Shown in pieces: positions 18,332 to 28,900 of a DNA stretch of 64,000 bases. Both the position numbers and the translations under genes were made by a program. The notes below the pieces were generated by a model, which was not told the DNA's origin, made no database searches, and saw only the letters and a list, made by a program, of their open reading frames with translations. The stretch's first letter is position 1. Each line of letters begins with the position of its first letter. Origin of the DNA: Ignavibacteriota bacterium (lineage in GTDB: Bacteria; Bacteroidota; Ignavibacteria; SZUA-365); NCBI GenBank assembly GCA_016218045.1, contig JACRFB010000059.1, positions 175,182 to 239,181 on the forward strand, in the 5' to 3' direction.

Positions 18332-19281
18332 GTTGTGTATCCTGCGTTCGTGGGTGTCATGGAATGTGCCTGCCGCTGCGCTTCGGCTTCGAAACGATGA
18401 TCCTGCGCCCAGCGCAGTTTGCGGCGCAGCATGTCGTAGTAGGTGGGTCCGACGTCCTTGATGAGCCGCAGCGACTTTGATCCGCGGCGCACGGTAAGTG
18501 TGACGGACGCGCTGGCTTCGCGCGCCGTCTGCCCGTCGGCCATCACGAGCACGCCGCCGTCGACCGTTGCAGCATGCAGGAATAGGTGGCTCGATGCGGG
18601 AAGAATGATGGGACGCGCGGTGAGCGTGTGCGGGCTGATGGGACTCACAACCAGCACGTCGCTGGACGGCACCACGATGGGTCCGCCCGTCGCCAGTGAA
18701 TACGCGGTCGAACCCGTGGGTGTCGCGATGATGATGCCGTCGGCGTAATACGTGGCGAGGAAGGCGCCGTCGACGTAGGCCTCGACGCGTATCACGCGGG
18801 CCGAGCCCGACTTGGAGACCACAACGTCGTTGAGCGCGTGGTGGCGGTCGCGGTCGCCGTCGAGCAAGGCCGTGAGTGTCATGCGTTTTTCGATACGGTA
18901 CTCGCCGCGTAACACGCGGTCCACCGCGGCGATGGCATCGTCGGCGTCGATGTCGGCGAGAAATCCGAGCTTGCCGAGATTCACGCCGAGTATGGGTGTG
19001 TCGGATCCGCGGGCTTCACGCGCGGCGGCGAGCAGTGTGCCGTCGCCGCCATACGTGACGATGAAGCGTGCATCGCGCGCGATGTCGGCTCGATCCGCGA
19101 TTTGTGGAATACGCACACGCGCCTCGCGCGCTGCGGGAGCGAGCAGCGCCGCCACCTCGGTCTCGACCACGGCGGGCACACGCTTGCGCGCGAGAAAGCG
19201 CAGCAGCGGCAGCACGGCCGACAAGGCCGACGGCTTGGTCACATTGGCAAGAATGCCGACAGGGCGCGATTCAGCGGTCAT
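18328..19281 (-). CDS. nadK: NAD kinase
   Basis: The product is 317 aa. It shows the ATP-NAD kinase signatures: GGDG at residues 78-81 (VTYGGDGTLL), LGVNLGKLGFLADI, the LND motif (HHALNDVVV) and the glycine-rich ADGIIIATPTGSTAYSLATG. The enzyme phosphorylates NAD to NADP in the cytoplasm. The C-terminus is extended by about 25 residues beyond the usual core. It precedes and overlaps the thioredoxin-like gene by 4 nt. Confidence 0.95.
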   Translation of the reverse strand: MTAESRPVGILANVTKPSALSAVLPLLRFLARKRVPAVVETEVAALLAPAAREARVRIPQIADRADIARDARFIVTYGGDGTLLAAAREARGSDTPILGVNLGKLGFLADIDADDAIAAVDRVLRGEYRIEKRMTLTALLDGDRDRHHALNDVVVSKSGSARVIRVEAYVDGAFLATYYADGIIIATPTGSTAYSLATGGPIVVPSSDVLVVSPISPHTLTARPIILPASSHLFLHAATVDGGVLVMADGQTAREASASVTLTVRRGSKSLRLIKDVGPTYYDMLRRKLRWAQDHRFEAEAQRQAHSMTPTNAGYTT

Positions 19282-19370
19282 GGTTCCGCCGACGGAATGG
19301 GAATGGGATCAGCATAGCGGCGCGATCTTCCGTGTTTGAAAACGGAAAATAGGCAGTTTCCCTCGAATTG

Positions 19371-19634
19371 TCACTCCCGAACCATCATGACACGGTGCAC
19401 GCCTGGTACCTCGAGTTTCATCATCGCCTGTATGCCCGCCTGCAAGGTCATGATGTTCAGCGAACAGGTGGCGCATTCGCCGAGGAAACGGATGTACACG
19501 ATTCCGTCCTCGGCCGACCACGACACAAACTCCACGTCGCCGCCGTCCTGCTGCAGATACGGCCGCGTGACGTCGAGCACCTCGTGGATGCGCCGCTCGC
19601 GATCGGCCTTCTCTTCGGGAGTCATGCCGCTCAT
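19371..19634 (-). CDS. NifU C-terminal-domain Fe-S scaffold protein
   Basis: The product is 87 aa, a single NifU_N-less NifU C-terminal (Nfu-type) domain. RPYLQQDGGDVEFVSW and ECATCSLNIMTLQAGI with the CxxC at residues 54/57 are diagnostic. Nfu proteins carry and deliver [4Fe-4S] clusters. It overlaps the Mrp gene by 4 nt (ATGA), linking two Fe-S assembly/transfer factors in one transcript. Confidence 0.9.
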   Translation of the reverse strand: MSGMTPEEKADRERRIHEVLDVTRPYLQQDGGDVEFVSWSAEDGIVYIRFLGECATCSLNIMTLQAGIQAMMKLEVPGVHRVMMVRE

Positions 19635-20740
19635 CCGAGTGAGATGTCGATGGCCGGCGGCGGGGTGGATGTAAGCAGGCGCGCGCTGATCGCGCCGGCC
19701 ATACTCATCGCCGTCTCCACGAAGCTGCGCGCGAGGGCGCTCTCGGGCTCCTGCTCCACGATCGGCACGCCCGCGTCGCCCGCTTCACGCACACGAGTCA
19801 CGATGGGGATTTCGCCGAGGAAGGGCACGCCCAGTTCGCCGGCCGCATTCCGTCCGCCGCCGTGGCTGAAGATCTCGTCGCGTTCGCCGCAGTGTGAGCA
19901 CACGTAGTAGCTCATGTTTTCGACAATGCCGAGTATGGGCACCGAAACTTTCTCGAACATGCGCACGCCCTTGCGCGCATCGGCGAGGGAGATGTCCTGC
20001 GGCGTCGTGACGATGACGGCGCCAGTCAGCGGCAGCGTCTGCGAGAGTGTGAGCTGTATGTCGCCCGTGCCGGGAGGCATGTCGAAAAGCAGATAGTCGA
20101 GTTCATCCCAGTCCACATCTGTGAGGAACTGCTTGAGTGCGCCGCTGGCCATGGGTCCGCGCCAGATGACAGCGGAATCGGGCTCGATGAGAAAACCGAT
20201 CGACATGACACCGACGCCATATCGTTCGATGGGAAGCAGGCGTGTCTTGCCGTTCTCCACATATGCGCGGGGCTGTTCCGTGATGCCGAACATCAGCGGC
20301 ATGCTGGGTCCATAAATATCGGCGTCGACGAGACCCACACGCGCGCCCGAGCGCGCGAGAGCCACTGCGAGATTCACGGCCACGGTGGATTTGCCGACGC
20401 CGCCCTTGCCGCTGGCGACGGCGATCGTGTTGCGCACGCCGGGGACCGGTGTGGCCGATTGTGCCTGGCCCAGACCCGGAATGTTCACGCGAGTGGCGAT
20501 GGACACCGCGCCCAGCACGGGGAAGTGTTTTTCGAGCGCGACGCGGACGTCCGAGAGCAACTGCTCCTCGATTTCCCGCGGCGGAACCTTCAGCTCGAGC
20601 GTGAAGGCGAGATTTGCACCGTCGATGACGATGTCGTGAACCATGCCGGCGGAGACGACGTCGAGGTTCATGTATGGGGCCTGCAGAACGCGCAGGGCGT
20701 TCAGCACGTCGTTTTCGTTGAAGACAGGTGCGCTGCTCAT
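19631..20740 (-). CDS. Mrp/NBP35-family P-loop iron-sulfur carrier
   Basis: The product is 369 aa. An N-terminal MIP18 (DUF59) domain (NALRVLQAPYMNLDVVSAGM) precedes the P-loop NTPase domain: deviant Walker A SGKGGVGKST (about residues 110-119), VDADIYGPSMP, and DMPPGTGDIQLTLSQ. The CxxC used for cluster binding (YYVCSHCGE) is near residue 285. These ATPases bind and transfer [4Fe-4S] clusters. The pairing with the Nfu protein downstream, with a 4-nt overlap, supports that role, and the Flx-Hdr proteins in this window would be heavy cluster users. Confidence 0.93.
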   Translation of the reverse strand: MSSAPVFNENDVLNALRVLQAPYMNLDVVSAGMVHDIVIDGANLAFTLELKVPPREIEEQLLSDVRVALEKHFPVLGAVSIATRVNIPGLGQAQSATPVPGVRNTIAVASGKGGVGKSTVAVNLAVALARSGARVGLVDADIYGPSMPLMFGITEQPRAYVENGKTRLLPIERYGVGVMSIGFLIEPDSAVIWRGPMASGALKQFLTDVDWDELDYLLFDMPPGTGDIQLTLSQTLPLTGAVIVTTPQDISLADARKGVRMFEKVSVPILGIVENMSYYVCSHCGERDEIFSHGGGRNAAGELGVPFLGEIPIVTRVREAGDAGVPIVEQEPESALARSFVETAMSMAGAISARLLTSTPPPAIDISLG

Positions 20741-20900
20741 TATTGCCTCAAAATGGATGCGTCAAAAAGGAAAGCGCCGCCGCTGCGGCGCACAATCATG
20801 AAACATATCCAAGCGCGGAAAGATTTCCAATGCCGCATCGCGCGGACACGCGCCCGCGTGGGCCCGCGATTGTGTATATTTCCGCAAGATCCCGACAGCA

Positions 20901-21716
20901 ATGGACCGACCGTCACACACGCGCCGCCTCGCCACCCGCACCGCCCTCATCACCGGGGCGACGCAGGGCATCGGCCGCGCCACGGCCCGGCTCTTCGCGG
21001 AGCAGGGCTGCGCGCTCCGCCTGCTCGCGCGCAACCCCGCCCGGCTCGACGAAACCTGCGCCGAACTGCGCGCGGAATACGGCGCCGATGTGCGCGGGGC
21101 CGCGGTCGACGTACGCGACATCCCGCTGCTGCACGATACCATCGTTGCGTGGGACGCGGAGACGCCCATCGACATCGCGGTGCTCAACGCGGGAATCGGA
21201 CAGTTCGGTCCTTTTTACCGCTCGCCCTGGCACGACATCGAGCCGGTGCTGCGCACAAACATCGACGGCGCGCTCGCCGCGGCGCACGCCGTGCTGCCCG
21301 GCATGACCGCGCGACGGCGCGGGTCCGTGGTGTTTGTGTCGTCGGTGCTCGGCAAACGCGCGATTCAATGGAATGCCGCGTACTGCGCGAGCAAGTTTGC
21401 GCTGAACGGTTTCGCCGATGCGCTGCGCCTCGAAGTGCGCCGCTCGGGCGTGCATGTCGGACTCGTGATGCCCGCGCGCACACGCACCAGTTTTTTCGAG
21501 AACATGCGCTACTCGGTGCCGCAGCACAAGCGCCGCGCCGTGCCCGACTCCGATCCCTCCGTCGCCGCGCGGGCCATACTGCGGAACGTGCTGCACAGGC
21601 GGCGCGAGACGGTCGTGTCGCTCGGCGGCATCTTGTACGCGCGGCTCGGACTGCATTTCCCACGAATCTCGGACCTCTTCCTCACTCTCGCCGTTCCCGA
21701 CAATGACAAAACATAA
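20901..21716 (+). CDS. Short-chain dehydrogenase/reductase
   Basis: The product is 271 aa. It shows the classical SDR fold: TGATQGIGRATARLF (cofactor glycine motif), VLNAGIGQFGPF (NAG motif), catalytic serine in VVFVSSVLG and YxxxK in AAYCASKFALNGFADALRLE. Arginines after the first strand (RLLARNP) favour NADP(H). The substrate is unknown. TATATTTC about 30 nt upstream of the ATG may be a -7 element. The last 14 nt overlap the HAD gene. Confidence 0.88.
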   Translation: MDRPSHTRRLATRTALITGATQGIGRATARLFAEQGCALRLLARNPARLDETCAELRAEYGADVRGAAVDVRDIPLLHDTIVAWDAETPIDIAVLNAGIGQFGPFYRSPWHDIEPVLRTNIDGALAAAHAVLPGMTARRRGSVVFVSSVLGKRAIQWNAAYCASKFALNGFADALRLEVRRSGVHVGLVMPARTRTSFFENMRYSVPQHKRRAVPDSDPSVAARAILRNVLHRRRETVVSLGGILYARLGLHFPRISDLFLTLAVPDNDKT

Positions 21717-22413
21717 CACCCGCGGCCATCTGCGCCTCGTACTCTTCGACATCGACGGCACGCTGCTCAGCACCAACGGCGTCGCCAAACAGACCTTCGC
21801 CGAAGCGGTCGACACCGTGTTCGGCCAACGCACCGTCGCGCGCGAGCACGACTTTGCGGGCAAGACCGACACGCAGATCTACCGTGAAATCCTCGTCGCC
21901 TCGGGTGTCGACGAGGAACTTATCCAGCAGCGCCAGGATGAAACGCTCGAGCTGTTCCTCGACATGCTCGAAAAACGTGTCACACCGGAATCGTTGACCG
22001 TGTTCCCCGGCGTACGCGAACTGCTCGATACACTGAACGAGGAGACGGTCACCACCATCGGACTGCTCACAGGAAATGTGATACGCGGCGCGCGTATCAA
22101 ACTCGGTCCCGCCGGACTCGGGTCGTATTTCACTTTCGGCGCCTTCGGCAGCGACGCCTACCACCGCCAGGATCTGCCCTCCATCGCGATAGAACGCGCG
22201 TATCATCGCACGGGCTACGTCTTTCGCGAGAAGGAGGTCGTGATTGTCGGCGACACGCCGCACGACATTTCCTGCGGCCGCCACCTCAACGTGCGCACCA
22301 TCGCCGTCGCCACCGGGAAATCGTCGGAGGCCGACCTCGCCCCGCACAATCCCGACTATCTGTTCGCGGATCTGTCCGACACGGCCGCCGTGCTCGAAGC
22401 CATCATCGAATAA
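21703..22413 (+). CDS. HAD-superfamily phosphatase
   Basis: The product is 236 aa. Motif I is LVLFDIDGTLL (D16, D18), motif II is in TTIGLLTGN, and motif IV is VVIVGDTPHDISCGR; the cap (residues 25-90) is helical C1 type. It resembles phosphoglycolate/pyrophosphatase-like HAD enzymes. It starts inside the end of the SDR gene and is followed 16 nt later by the T9SS lectin-like gene, so a shared transcript is likely. Confidence 0.85.
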   Translation: MTKHNTRGHLRLVLFDIDGTLLSTNGVAKQTFAEAVDTVFGQRTVAREHDFAGKTDTQIYREILVASGVDEELIQQRQDETLELFLDMLEKRVTPESLTVFPGVRELLDTLNEETVTTIGLLTGNVIRGARIKLGPAGLGSYFTFGAFGSDAYHRQDLPSIAIERAYHRTGYVFREKEVVIVGDTPHDISCGRHLNVRTIAVATGKSSEADLAPHNPDYLFADLSDTAAVLEAIIE

Positions 22414-22429
22414 GGGCGGGAGTGATACC

Positions 22430-24580
22430 ATGGTTGCAACGAGAAATTCCCGCGAATCACACGGAACAATACGGACCCCGGCTCCTCCTCCGCCATCCCG
22501 TTCGCTGTTCCCCGCTTCATCCTGGATGCTGACTTCCGGATTCTGGATTCTCCTGCTCTCCGTCACCGCCACAGCACAGATCTCCCTCAACTGGCGCGAG
22601 ACCGTGTGGAACGACGATTTCACGCGTCCAACACGCGCGCACTACACACTGGGGCGCAACAGCGGTTTCGACACTCTCGCGGGCAATGCGCTGCTGACGC
22701 CTTTTGTGGCGGCACAGACAGGGCGCCTGTACTTGATGCGGGAGCGTGACATCGAATATTTCGACGCACGCTTCGACGCATATTTCGGCGTGCGCACCAC
22801 GCAGAACAATCTTGGCGCCGACGGCATCGTGTTTGCGTTTGCGCGCGAGACGGCATACCCCGAAAGCGGCGGCGGACAGCTCAACTTCAACGGGAGCAAT
22901 GGACTGGGCATCGAGTTCGACACCTACGAAAACGCCTCGGAGAACGACCAGGGTGAAGAGCATGTGGCGCTGATTGCGCTCTCCACCGCCAATCACGTGC
23001 GTGCGGCGCAGCTCCCGCGCGGCACATTAAAAAACGGCGGCTGGCATACCATGTCCGTGAGTTTCGCCGCCGGCGCTCTGCGTGTATCCATCGACGGCGT
23101 GGACGCGCTGGTGTATTCACAGACGGGTTTTGTCCCGTATCGCGGTTGGTTCGGTTTTACGGCCTCGAGCGGATTCAGCTTCAACGAACACCGTGTCGAC
23201 AACGTGACGGTGTCACTCCCCACCGCGCGAGCGGAAAACCTCGGCATATATCCGGCGTGCGACACGGTGCGTGTCGACCGTCTTGTGCGTGTGCGCAACA
23301 ATCATCCGTCGGGCGCGCCGCTGTCGCTCACGTCCGCGACACTGCGCGAACTCGACGGCAGCGGCGAATTCACCTTCCCGGTCAATCCCCTGCCGATGGT
23401 TGTCGGCCCGGGCGACAGCATCGCAATTCCCATCCGTTTCATCGGCACCGGTGCGGGATTGCGCCGCGCCGTGCTCGAGATCAACTCGTCGATCGGAGAA
23501 CGGATAGTCGACACGCTGTTCCTCGACCTTGTCCTTCCCGTGGCGCAGGCCCTGCCCGCCGCGCTCGACTTCCCCGGCACGCAGGTGGGCGCGGCCAACG
23601 ATCTCGCCGTGACGATTCGTAATACGGGAACAGTGCCGTACGTGCTGCGCGCAGCGGCCATCTCGCATCCGGCCTTCGCCTTTGTCGCCGCGCCGTCATT
23701 GCCCGCCACTGTGCGCGCGGGCGATTCGCTGCGCCTGCTGCTGCGCTTTGCTCCGACCGCGGCCGGCTCCGTAAGCGGCACGCTTGTACTCACGGAAACG
23801 TGCGGCACGCAGATCGTTGTGCCTCTCACTGGCGAGGGAAAAATCACTCCGTGGATCGTGCAGCTCGGTCAGGGAGTGTTCCCGCATCGAATTCAAACGC
23901 TGATGCTGCATCCTGGCGGCAGGGGTGATGTCGAGGTGTTTCTCACGACACAAGTGATGGATGTGCAGGCGCGCGGCTTCGACGCGGACATCCGCTACGA
24001 TGCCTCGATCGTGCGCCCTGTGGGCGCCACGCTGTTGCGCAGCGTGTGGGACGCGGGCGCGTTACTCGTGTACACCACGCCTTCCGCGGGCCTCGTGCGG
24101 GTGTCGATACGGTCCGCCGCACCGCTGCAGCAGATGGGACGCCTCTTCACGCTGGAATTTGCCGCGGTCACTTCCGACACCGGTTGCACGGCCGTGGAAT
24201 GGGATACGGTTGTCTGGAATCCGCAGGGCCCGTCGCCCGGTGTGCCACCGACGATCAATCTCGACGGACGCATTTGCATCAATCCATCATGCCGGACACC
24301 CAACGGCGTACGCAGTCTTGTCCTCCCCGATCTGTCCATTCGTCCGAATCCTTCCAACCCCGGCACGACGTTTTTCTTCACCCTCCCCTCCGACTCACGC
24401 GTCGGTCTTGCGGTCGTCGATGCGCTGGGACGAGTCGTCGCAAAACTCATCGACGCGGAATATCCCGCGGGTGAACACCGTCTGTACTTCGACGCGCAGG
24501 CGCTCGCGAGCGGCTCGTACCTTGTCGTACTCGAAACAAACGCGGGCAGCATCGTTCGACAACTTCTGCTGCTGCGTTGA
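22430..24580 (+). CDS. Secreted T9SS protein with L-type lectin-like and choice-of-anchor domains
   Basis: The product is 716 aa from ATG 22430 (GGGAG upstream); an internal ATG at 22526 would begin exactly at the signal peptide (MLTSGFWILLLSVTATAQ). Residues about 55-260 resemble a legume-lectin/L-type fold (NNLGADGIVFAFARE, GNGLGIEFDTYEN type motifs). Two Ig-like repeats of the choice-of-anchor-D/ASPM type follow (about 265-480), then a cohesin-like beta region. The end is a T9SS sorting domain (IRPNPSNPGTTFFFTL to LASGSYLVVLE). The bases encoding the signal-peptide core match a GAATYCA-family repeat over 23 nt with one mismatch. Confidence 0.75.
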   Translation: MVATRNSRESHGTIRTPAPPPPSRSLFPASSWMLTSGFWILLLSVTATAQISLNWRETVWNDDFTRPTRAHYTLGRNSGFDTLAGNALLTPFVAAQTGRLYLMRERDIEYFDARFDAYFGVRTTQNNLGADGIVFAFARETAYPESGGGQLNFNGSNGLGIEFDTYENASENDQGEEHVALIALSTANHVRAAQLPRGTLKNGGWHTMSVSFAAGALRVSIDGVDALVYSQTGFVPYRGWFGFTASSGFSFNEHRVDNVTVSLPTARAENLGIYPACDTVRVDRLVRVRNNHPSGAPLSLTSATLRELDGSGEFTFPVNPLPMVVGPGDSIAIPIRFIGTGAGLRRAVLEINSSIGERIVDTLFLDLVLPVAQALPAALDFPGTQVGAANDLAVTIRNTGTVPYVLRAAAISHPAFAFVAAPSLPATVRAGDSLRLLLRFAPTAAGSVSGTLVLTETCGTQIVVPLTGEGKITPWIVQLGQGVFPHRIQTLMLHPGGRGDVEVFLTTQVMDVQARGFDADIRYDASIVRPVGATLLRSVWDAGALLVYTTPSAGLVRVSIRSAAPLQQMGRLFTLEFAAVTSDTGCTAVEWDTVVWNPQGPSPGVPPTINLDGRICINPSCRTPNGVRSLVLPDLSIRPNPSNPGTTFFFTLPSDSRVGLAVVDALGRVVAKLIDAEYPAGEHRLYFDAQALASGSYLVVLETNAGSIVRQLLLLR

Positions 24581-24596
24581 CGAGGCGGGCGATCGG

Positions 24597-24886
24597 CGGT
24601 AAAGGCGTAAAGGGCGTAAAGGGGTAAAGGGGTAAAGGCGTAAAGGGGGAAAGGCGTAAAGGGGTAAAGGGGTAAAGGCGTAAAGGGGTAAAGGGGTAAA
24701 GGCGTAAAGGGGTAAAGGGGTAAAGGGGTAAAGTAGTCGTTCGCTCAGCGTGGATACGAAACTCCGTGTGTTGTATCATGGAATGCAGTGATACAACACA
24801 CGGATTCGTCTCGGACCGTTTTCGGGAGGAGCCGAACTAGATCCTAGCTCCTAGATCCTAGCTCCTAGACCTAGACCTAGCTCCTC
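24597..24886. repeat. Octamer array (GNGTAAAG family) and TAGGAGC-family heptamers
   Basis: Positions 24597-24733 hold about 17 in-register octamers (GGGTAAAG, GCGTAAAG), with one unit lengthened by a base. About 100 bp without a gene follows; it includes an inverted ACACGGAGT..CACGGATT and TTGTATCA/TGATACAA pair near 24760-24800. Positions 24838-24886 carry CCTAGCT/CCTAGAT heptamers. The whole 311-bp gap between convergent genes is repeat or non-coding. Confidence 0.85.
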
Positions 24887-24891
24887 GCAAA

Positions 24892-25860
24892 TCAATTCGA
24901 ATGCTTGTACGGAATCCCCCACACGACGCTCGAGAAGTTCGTTGTGGCGTTGTCGTACAGCGATTCTTTTGTGGTGGCGGAGACCATAAGATTCGCGTAT
25001 TTCTTTGCGCTGCCGCTGATGGTCCAGGTATGTTCGAAGACGCGCAGGTATTTCGAACCGCTCTGCGTCTCGGACACCATCGTCAGAGGTGTATGGTGCA
25101 GCCCGAAGGCGCCCGGGAGTTTGTGTAACGTGACGATATCGGCTTCGGATTTTTCACTCAACACCGTCACTCGCAGCGTCACCTGCAGGTTGTTCAGCAC
25201 GGGAAGGCCGCGCAGCCAGCGGCGGTTGAACTGCATGAAGTACGTCGTGGGATCCGTGACGGTGAGAGTCTCGTTGGGCAGCACAACGTCCACCTGCTGG
25301 ATTGCAATATTGCGGATGGTGGGCATCAATGGATCGCCTGTCCCGCCGGAAAGCACGTTGATTGCATCGAGACGCCAGTTCAAACGCGGACGATTGGTGT
25401 GGGCGATACGCTCGAAACGCAGACTGCGCGACACGATCTCCGTGTACGGCTTTTGAATCACGACGGTATCAACGCCCGAAAGTGCCTGCACGATGAAGCG
25501 CCCGTTGAACGTGGTTTGCACGGTGGCGATGGCGATGGTGTCGCCCTGCTTCACGATGGGACGCAGCAGCACGCGGCGCACGGAATCGATGCGGCGGCCC
25601 CAGCGGATCGGTGTCACGGGAGCGGCGGTTGATTTCCGCAAACCGCTGATCAGCGCCTTTAACTCCTGTGTCTCGTCCAACGCCTCCATATCCGTGACAA
25701 AGGCGTCCTTTGTGTCGGTCTCGTTCCCGGCGCCATAGCTCAGGAACAGCGCTTCCTCGTTTTCGTTGGCATCAACCGGATCGTCCTTTGAACAGCCCGT
25801 TATCAGAAGCATCGCCAGGGCGTTCACGGCAAAAAACGCGGAAAATCGGATGTGTCGCAT
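24892..25860 (-). CDS. Hypothetical lipoprotein
   Basis: The product is 322 aa from ATG 25860, with AGGA about 7 nt upstream. A signal peptide ends in a lipobox (LLITGC), so the mature protein should be lipid-anchored. The mature part begins with an acidic linker (SKDDPVDANENEEA), and the remainder looks beta-rich (LTVTDPTTYFMQFNRRW, then LRGLPVLNNLQVTLRVTVL). No family is recognised. It is 81 nt downstream of the M6 protease gene on the same strand and could be co-transcribed with it. Confidence 0.65.
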   Translation of the reverse strand: MRHIRFSAFFAVNALAMLLITGCSKDDPVDANENEEALFLSYGAGNETDTKDAFVTDMEALDETQELKALISGLRKSTAAPVTPIRWGRRIDSVRRVLLRPIVKQGDTIAIATVQTTFNGRFIVQALSGVDTVVIQKPYTEIVSRSLRFERIAHTNRPRLNWRLDAINVLSGGTGDPLMPTIRNIAIQQVDVVLPNETLTVTDPTTYFMQFNRRWLRGLPVLNNLQVTLRVTVLSEKSEADIVTLHKLPGAFGLHHTPLTMVSETQSGSKYLRVFEHTWTISGSAKKYANLMVSATTKESLYDNATTNFSSVVWGIPYKHSN

Positions 25861-25941
25861 GGGAGTCCTCGAAATGGTGTAGGATGATGTATTCGATTCG
25901 TCCCTTTGATCCGGCACGACGGGAAAAAGTTTAATGCCCTG

Positions 25942-28900
25942 CTAACGGCGCACGGGAATGAGGCGCTGCGACCGCTGTGGCGTGGTGCCGTCGCTGGGTA
26001 CAACATCGAGCACGGCGAGATACATGCCAGAGGGAACATTCGCACGCCAATGTGCGAGATAGGTGCCCGCCTCGGCTGTGCGCTCGTCGAGCGTCGTCAC
26101 GAGCCGTCCATGCAGATCATACACGGCCAGACGTACGGTCGATCGTGTGGCAAGTGCGTACGGAAGCGTGGTGTGTCCCGCGACGGGATTCGGATAATTG
26201 GGTCCGAGATATGCGGTACTGGGTGCAGCCCGAACGGGAGCGACATCGAGCGGCACACGCGAGACCCCTGCGTCCTGCAAAATCTCGTACGCAAGACGCG
26301 CCGCGTCGGTCTCCTTCAGGAAGTACAGCGGGAAGCCGAGCACGTAGGCAGCGGAGGCCGGTGTGACATGGCGGAGCCCCACAGCCGCCCCGCGGTACGC
26401 GGGAAAAGCACTCGCCGGATCGTTGGCGTAGGTGTACAGGATGCTGGTGTTGACGGGAACGCCGGTCATCGTGGTGATCTGCGTCAGGCGGCCGTTATAC
26501 GGTGCCGGCGATATTTTTCCGGTGTCGACCGATACGGCCGTGAATGGCGCACGCCCGTCGGCGCGCACAAAGTCGCCCGTGTCGGCCACGGATTCGTCGA
26601 TGCCCGCGAGTCCGAGATACTCGCGCGCAAAGGTTCCCTGCGCAAACGCGCGCGGGAAAGGTTTGCCCCAGTCGAAGGAAGGCAGCGCGCGCCAGCCGCT
26701 TACGAGAAGCGTGCCGCCCGCATCCATGTATTCCTCCAGCACATCGGTGATCTCGATACGTGATACGGCATGCGGCACCTGCGTGGCACAATGATCGCCG
26801 TGTATCACCACAAAACGATGGAGCAGCAGGTACTCGAGTTTCGGCGTGCCGTACACCTGCATGTCCCACTCGCCCGAGGGTTGAAATGCGGAACGGTACA
26901 GCGCGTCCACTGTGCTGTCGTTGATGCCCAGTTCCTTGAATGGCGCGGACTTTTCATCGGTGGCATCGATCACCACCACGGCGCGCGAGAATCGCTCGAC
27001 GCGCCGTCGCACGGCCTCGTCCCAGCGTGTGGCGATGCGGATGCCGTCGGCGGTTGCGCCCGACACGCCGCGGTCCAGAGCCAGAAGTTTCACCGCGCCG
27101 ATTTCGAGCGGCGCCACACGGGGCAGAATCTGTATCAGATCGGGCTCGGGTTCGAAGGGCCCGACGGGAGGATTCACCCACATCGCCAGTGTGTCGGCGT
27201 CATCGGGTCCGACGCTCGTTTTTACGACGATGAGGTAGGTGCTGTCCTTCTCGAAGGTGTATCCGCTGCGGATCTGCGGCGACGCGTCGGGGTAAGGCAG
27301 GCCCGCACCAAACGACAGCTTTCCTCCGCTTTCCGCTACAAAAACCTGCACGGGAAGACCCACACTCTCGGGTGTGGCATCCAGCGCAAGGACACTCCGT
27401 GAGCTGTTATCGGCGGATGTCACCCGCAGCATAGCGGCCATGTACACGCTGCCGTCGGTGACGGAGCTGAAACTGTGCGCGGCGCCCTGCGCGGGACCTG
27501 AATTGCCGGTGATCTGCGCGGCCCGACCGATGTTCGAGCCGATATAGGATGGATAAAAGAGTCCTTCGTCCGATATTGTGATCGACGGCGCGCCGCCGCC
27601 GAACAGCGCCGTCCAGCCGTGCAGCGACACGCTGCCGCCCGGCGGATACGGGAAATTCTCCTCGAAGAGCAGCGCCGATCCTGCCTGAGGCAGTTCATAG
27701 CCGAAGAGCCGGTTGGGTGTGCCGAGCAGGGTGCCGCATAATGAACGCGTTCCCGTGACAACATCGACCGCTATGCAAAGTCCGCCCGCGAGTCCGTCCA
27801 CCGATGTATGCCCGATGTCCTGTAGCACGTCGTGGAACACGCCGCTGTGACGGCCGTCGAGTGCGCTGAGTCGATGCAGGTACTGCGGCTGACCGGGTCC
27901 GCTCCCCTTGCTGAACACCCAGAGATAGGGATCACCGGTGCTGAAGGCGTCGCAGGCGATACCGATGATGTTGTCGATGCCGTGCACGGCCGAATCGATG
28001 CGCCGCAGTTCCGTGCCTTGCAACGAAATAAGCACGAGATCGCTGCCCTGCGTGCCGATCCACAGCCCGCCCTTGCCCGCGTCGGCGGTAGGATCGTAAC
28101 TGATAAAGTCCGCGCGCACCGGCGCCATGATCTGCCCGAAACGGTTGCGCGTGATCGGGTGTATTTTGGGCAGACGGTCGGATCCGGTCGCGGCGTACAC
28201 GGTGCTGCCGTCGAACGCCATCGACTTGATGCCCACCGCCCCGCTGATGTAGAACTCGCCCACCATGTCGCCGTCGCGCGTCCAGTTCATGAGGGCGTCG
28301 CTGCTTGCGCGCGAAGTCCAGAACTGCCCGTTGAGGAACACGATGCCGGTGTTGTCGCGCGCCTTGGTCGTGTCGGTCACGTCGTAATTGAACTGGATGG
28401 GATAGAAGGGCGGACAGATGGCGAAGCTGCAACTGTCGCGCACCGAGGGATTCGCGGCGTCGGTGATGCGCATGCGGCAGAACCGCGAGGGAGTGTCGGG
28501 CACGGTCCAGTACAACGCGTTGCGCGCGGCGCCGTCGATGGTGCTCCATGTGACGCCCTTGTTTGTCGAGTATTCGACGCGCAAAGTGCGCTGCATGCCG
28601 AAACTCAACCAGCCGATTTTTTTCTTCGCGCCTGCCACGAGCTGGCTGCCCGCGACGGGCGAGGTGATCTGCACCAACAGTGTGTCGAGGCCGACGTCGA
28701 AGGATATCGTCCCGCCGGGTGTGCCGACGTTGAACAGATTTAACCCGCCCCGGTTGCCGTTGGTGAGAAAACTCGACGGACTGGTGATGTCGTTGATGGC
28801 CGTGCGTCCCGCGGTCGCACTGTAGAAGGCCTGCGCGGGCTGTCCGTTGGCCTTCAGTGTGCCACCCGGACGGTAGATGTACAGCTCGTCGGGGGGTCCG

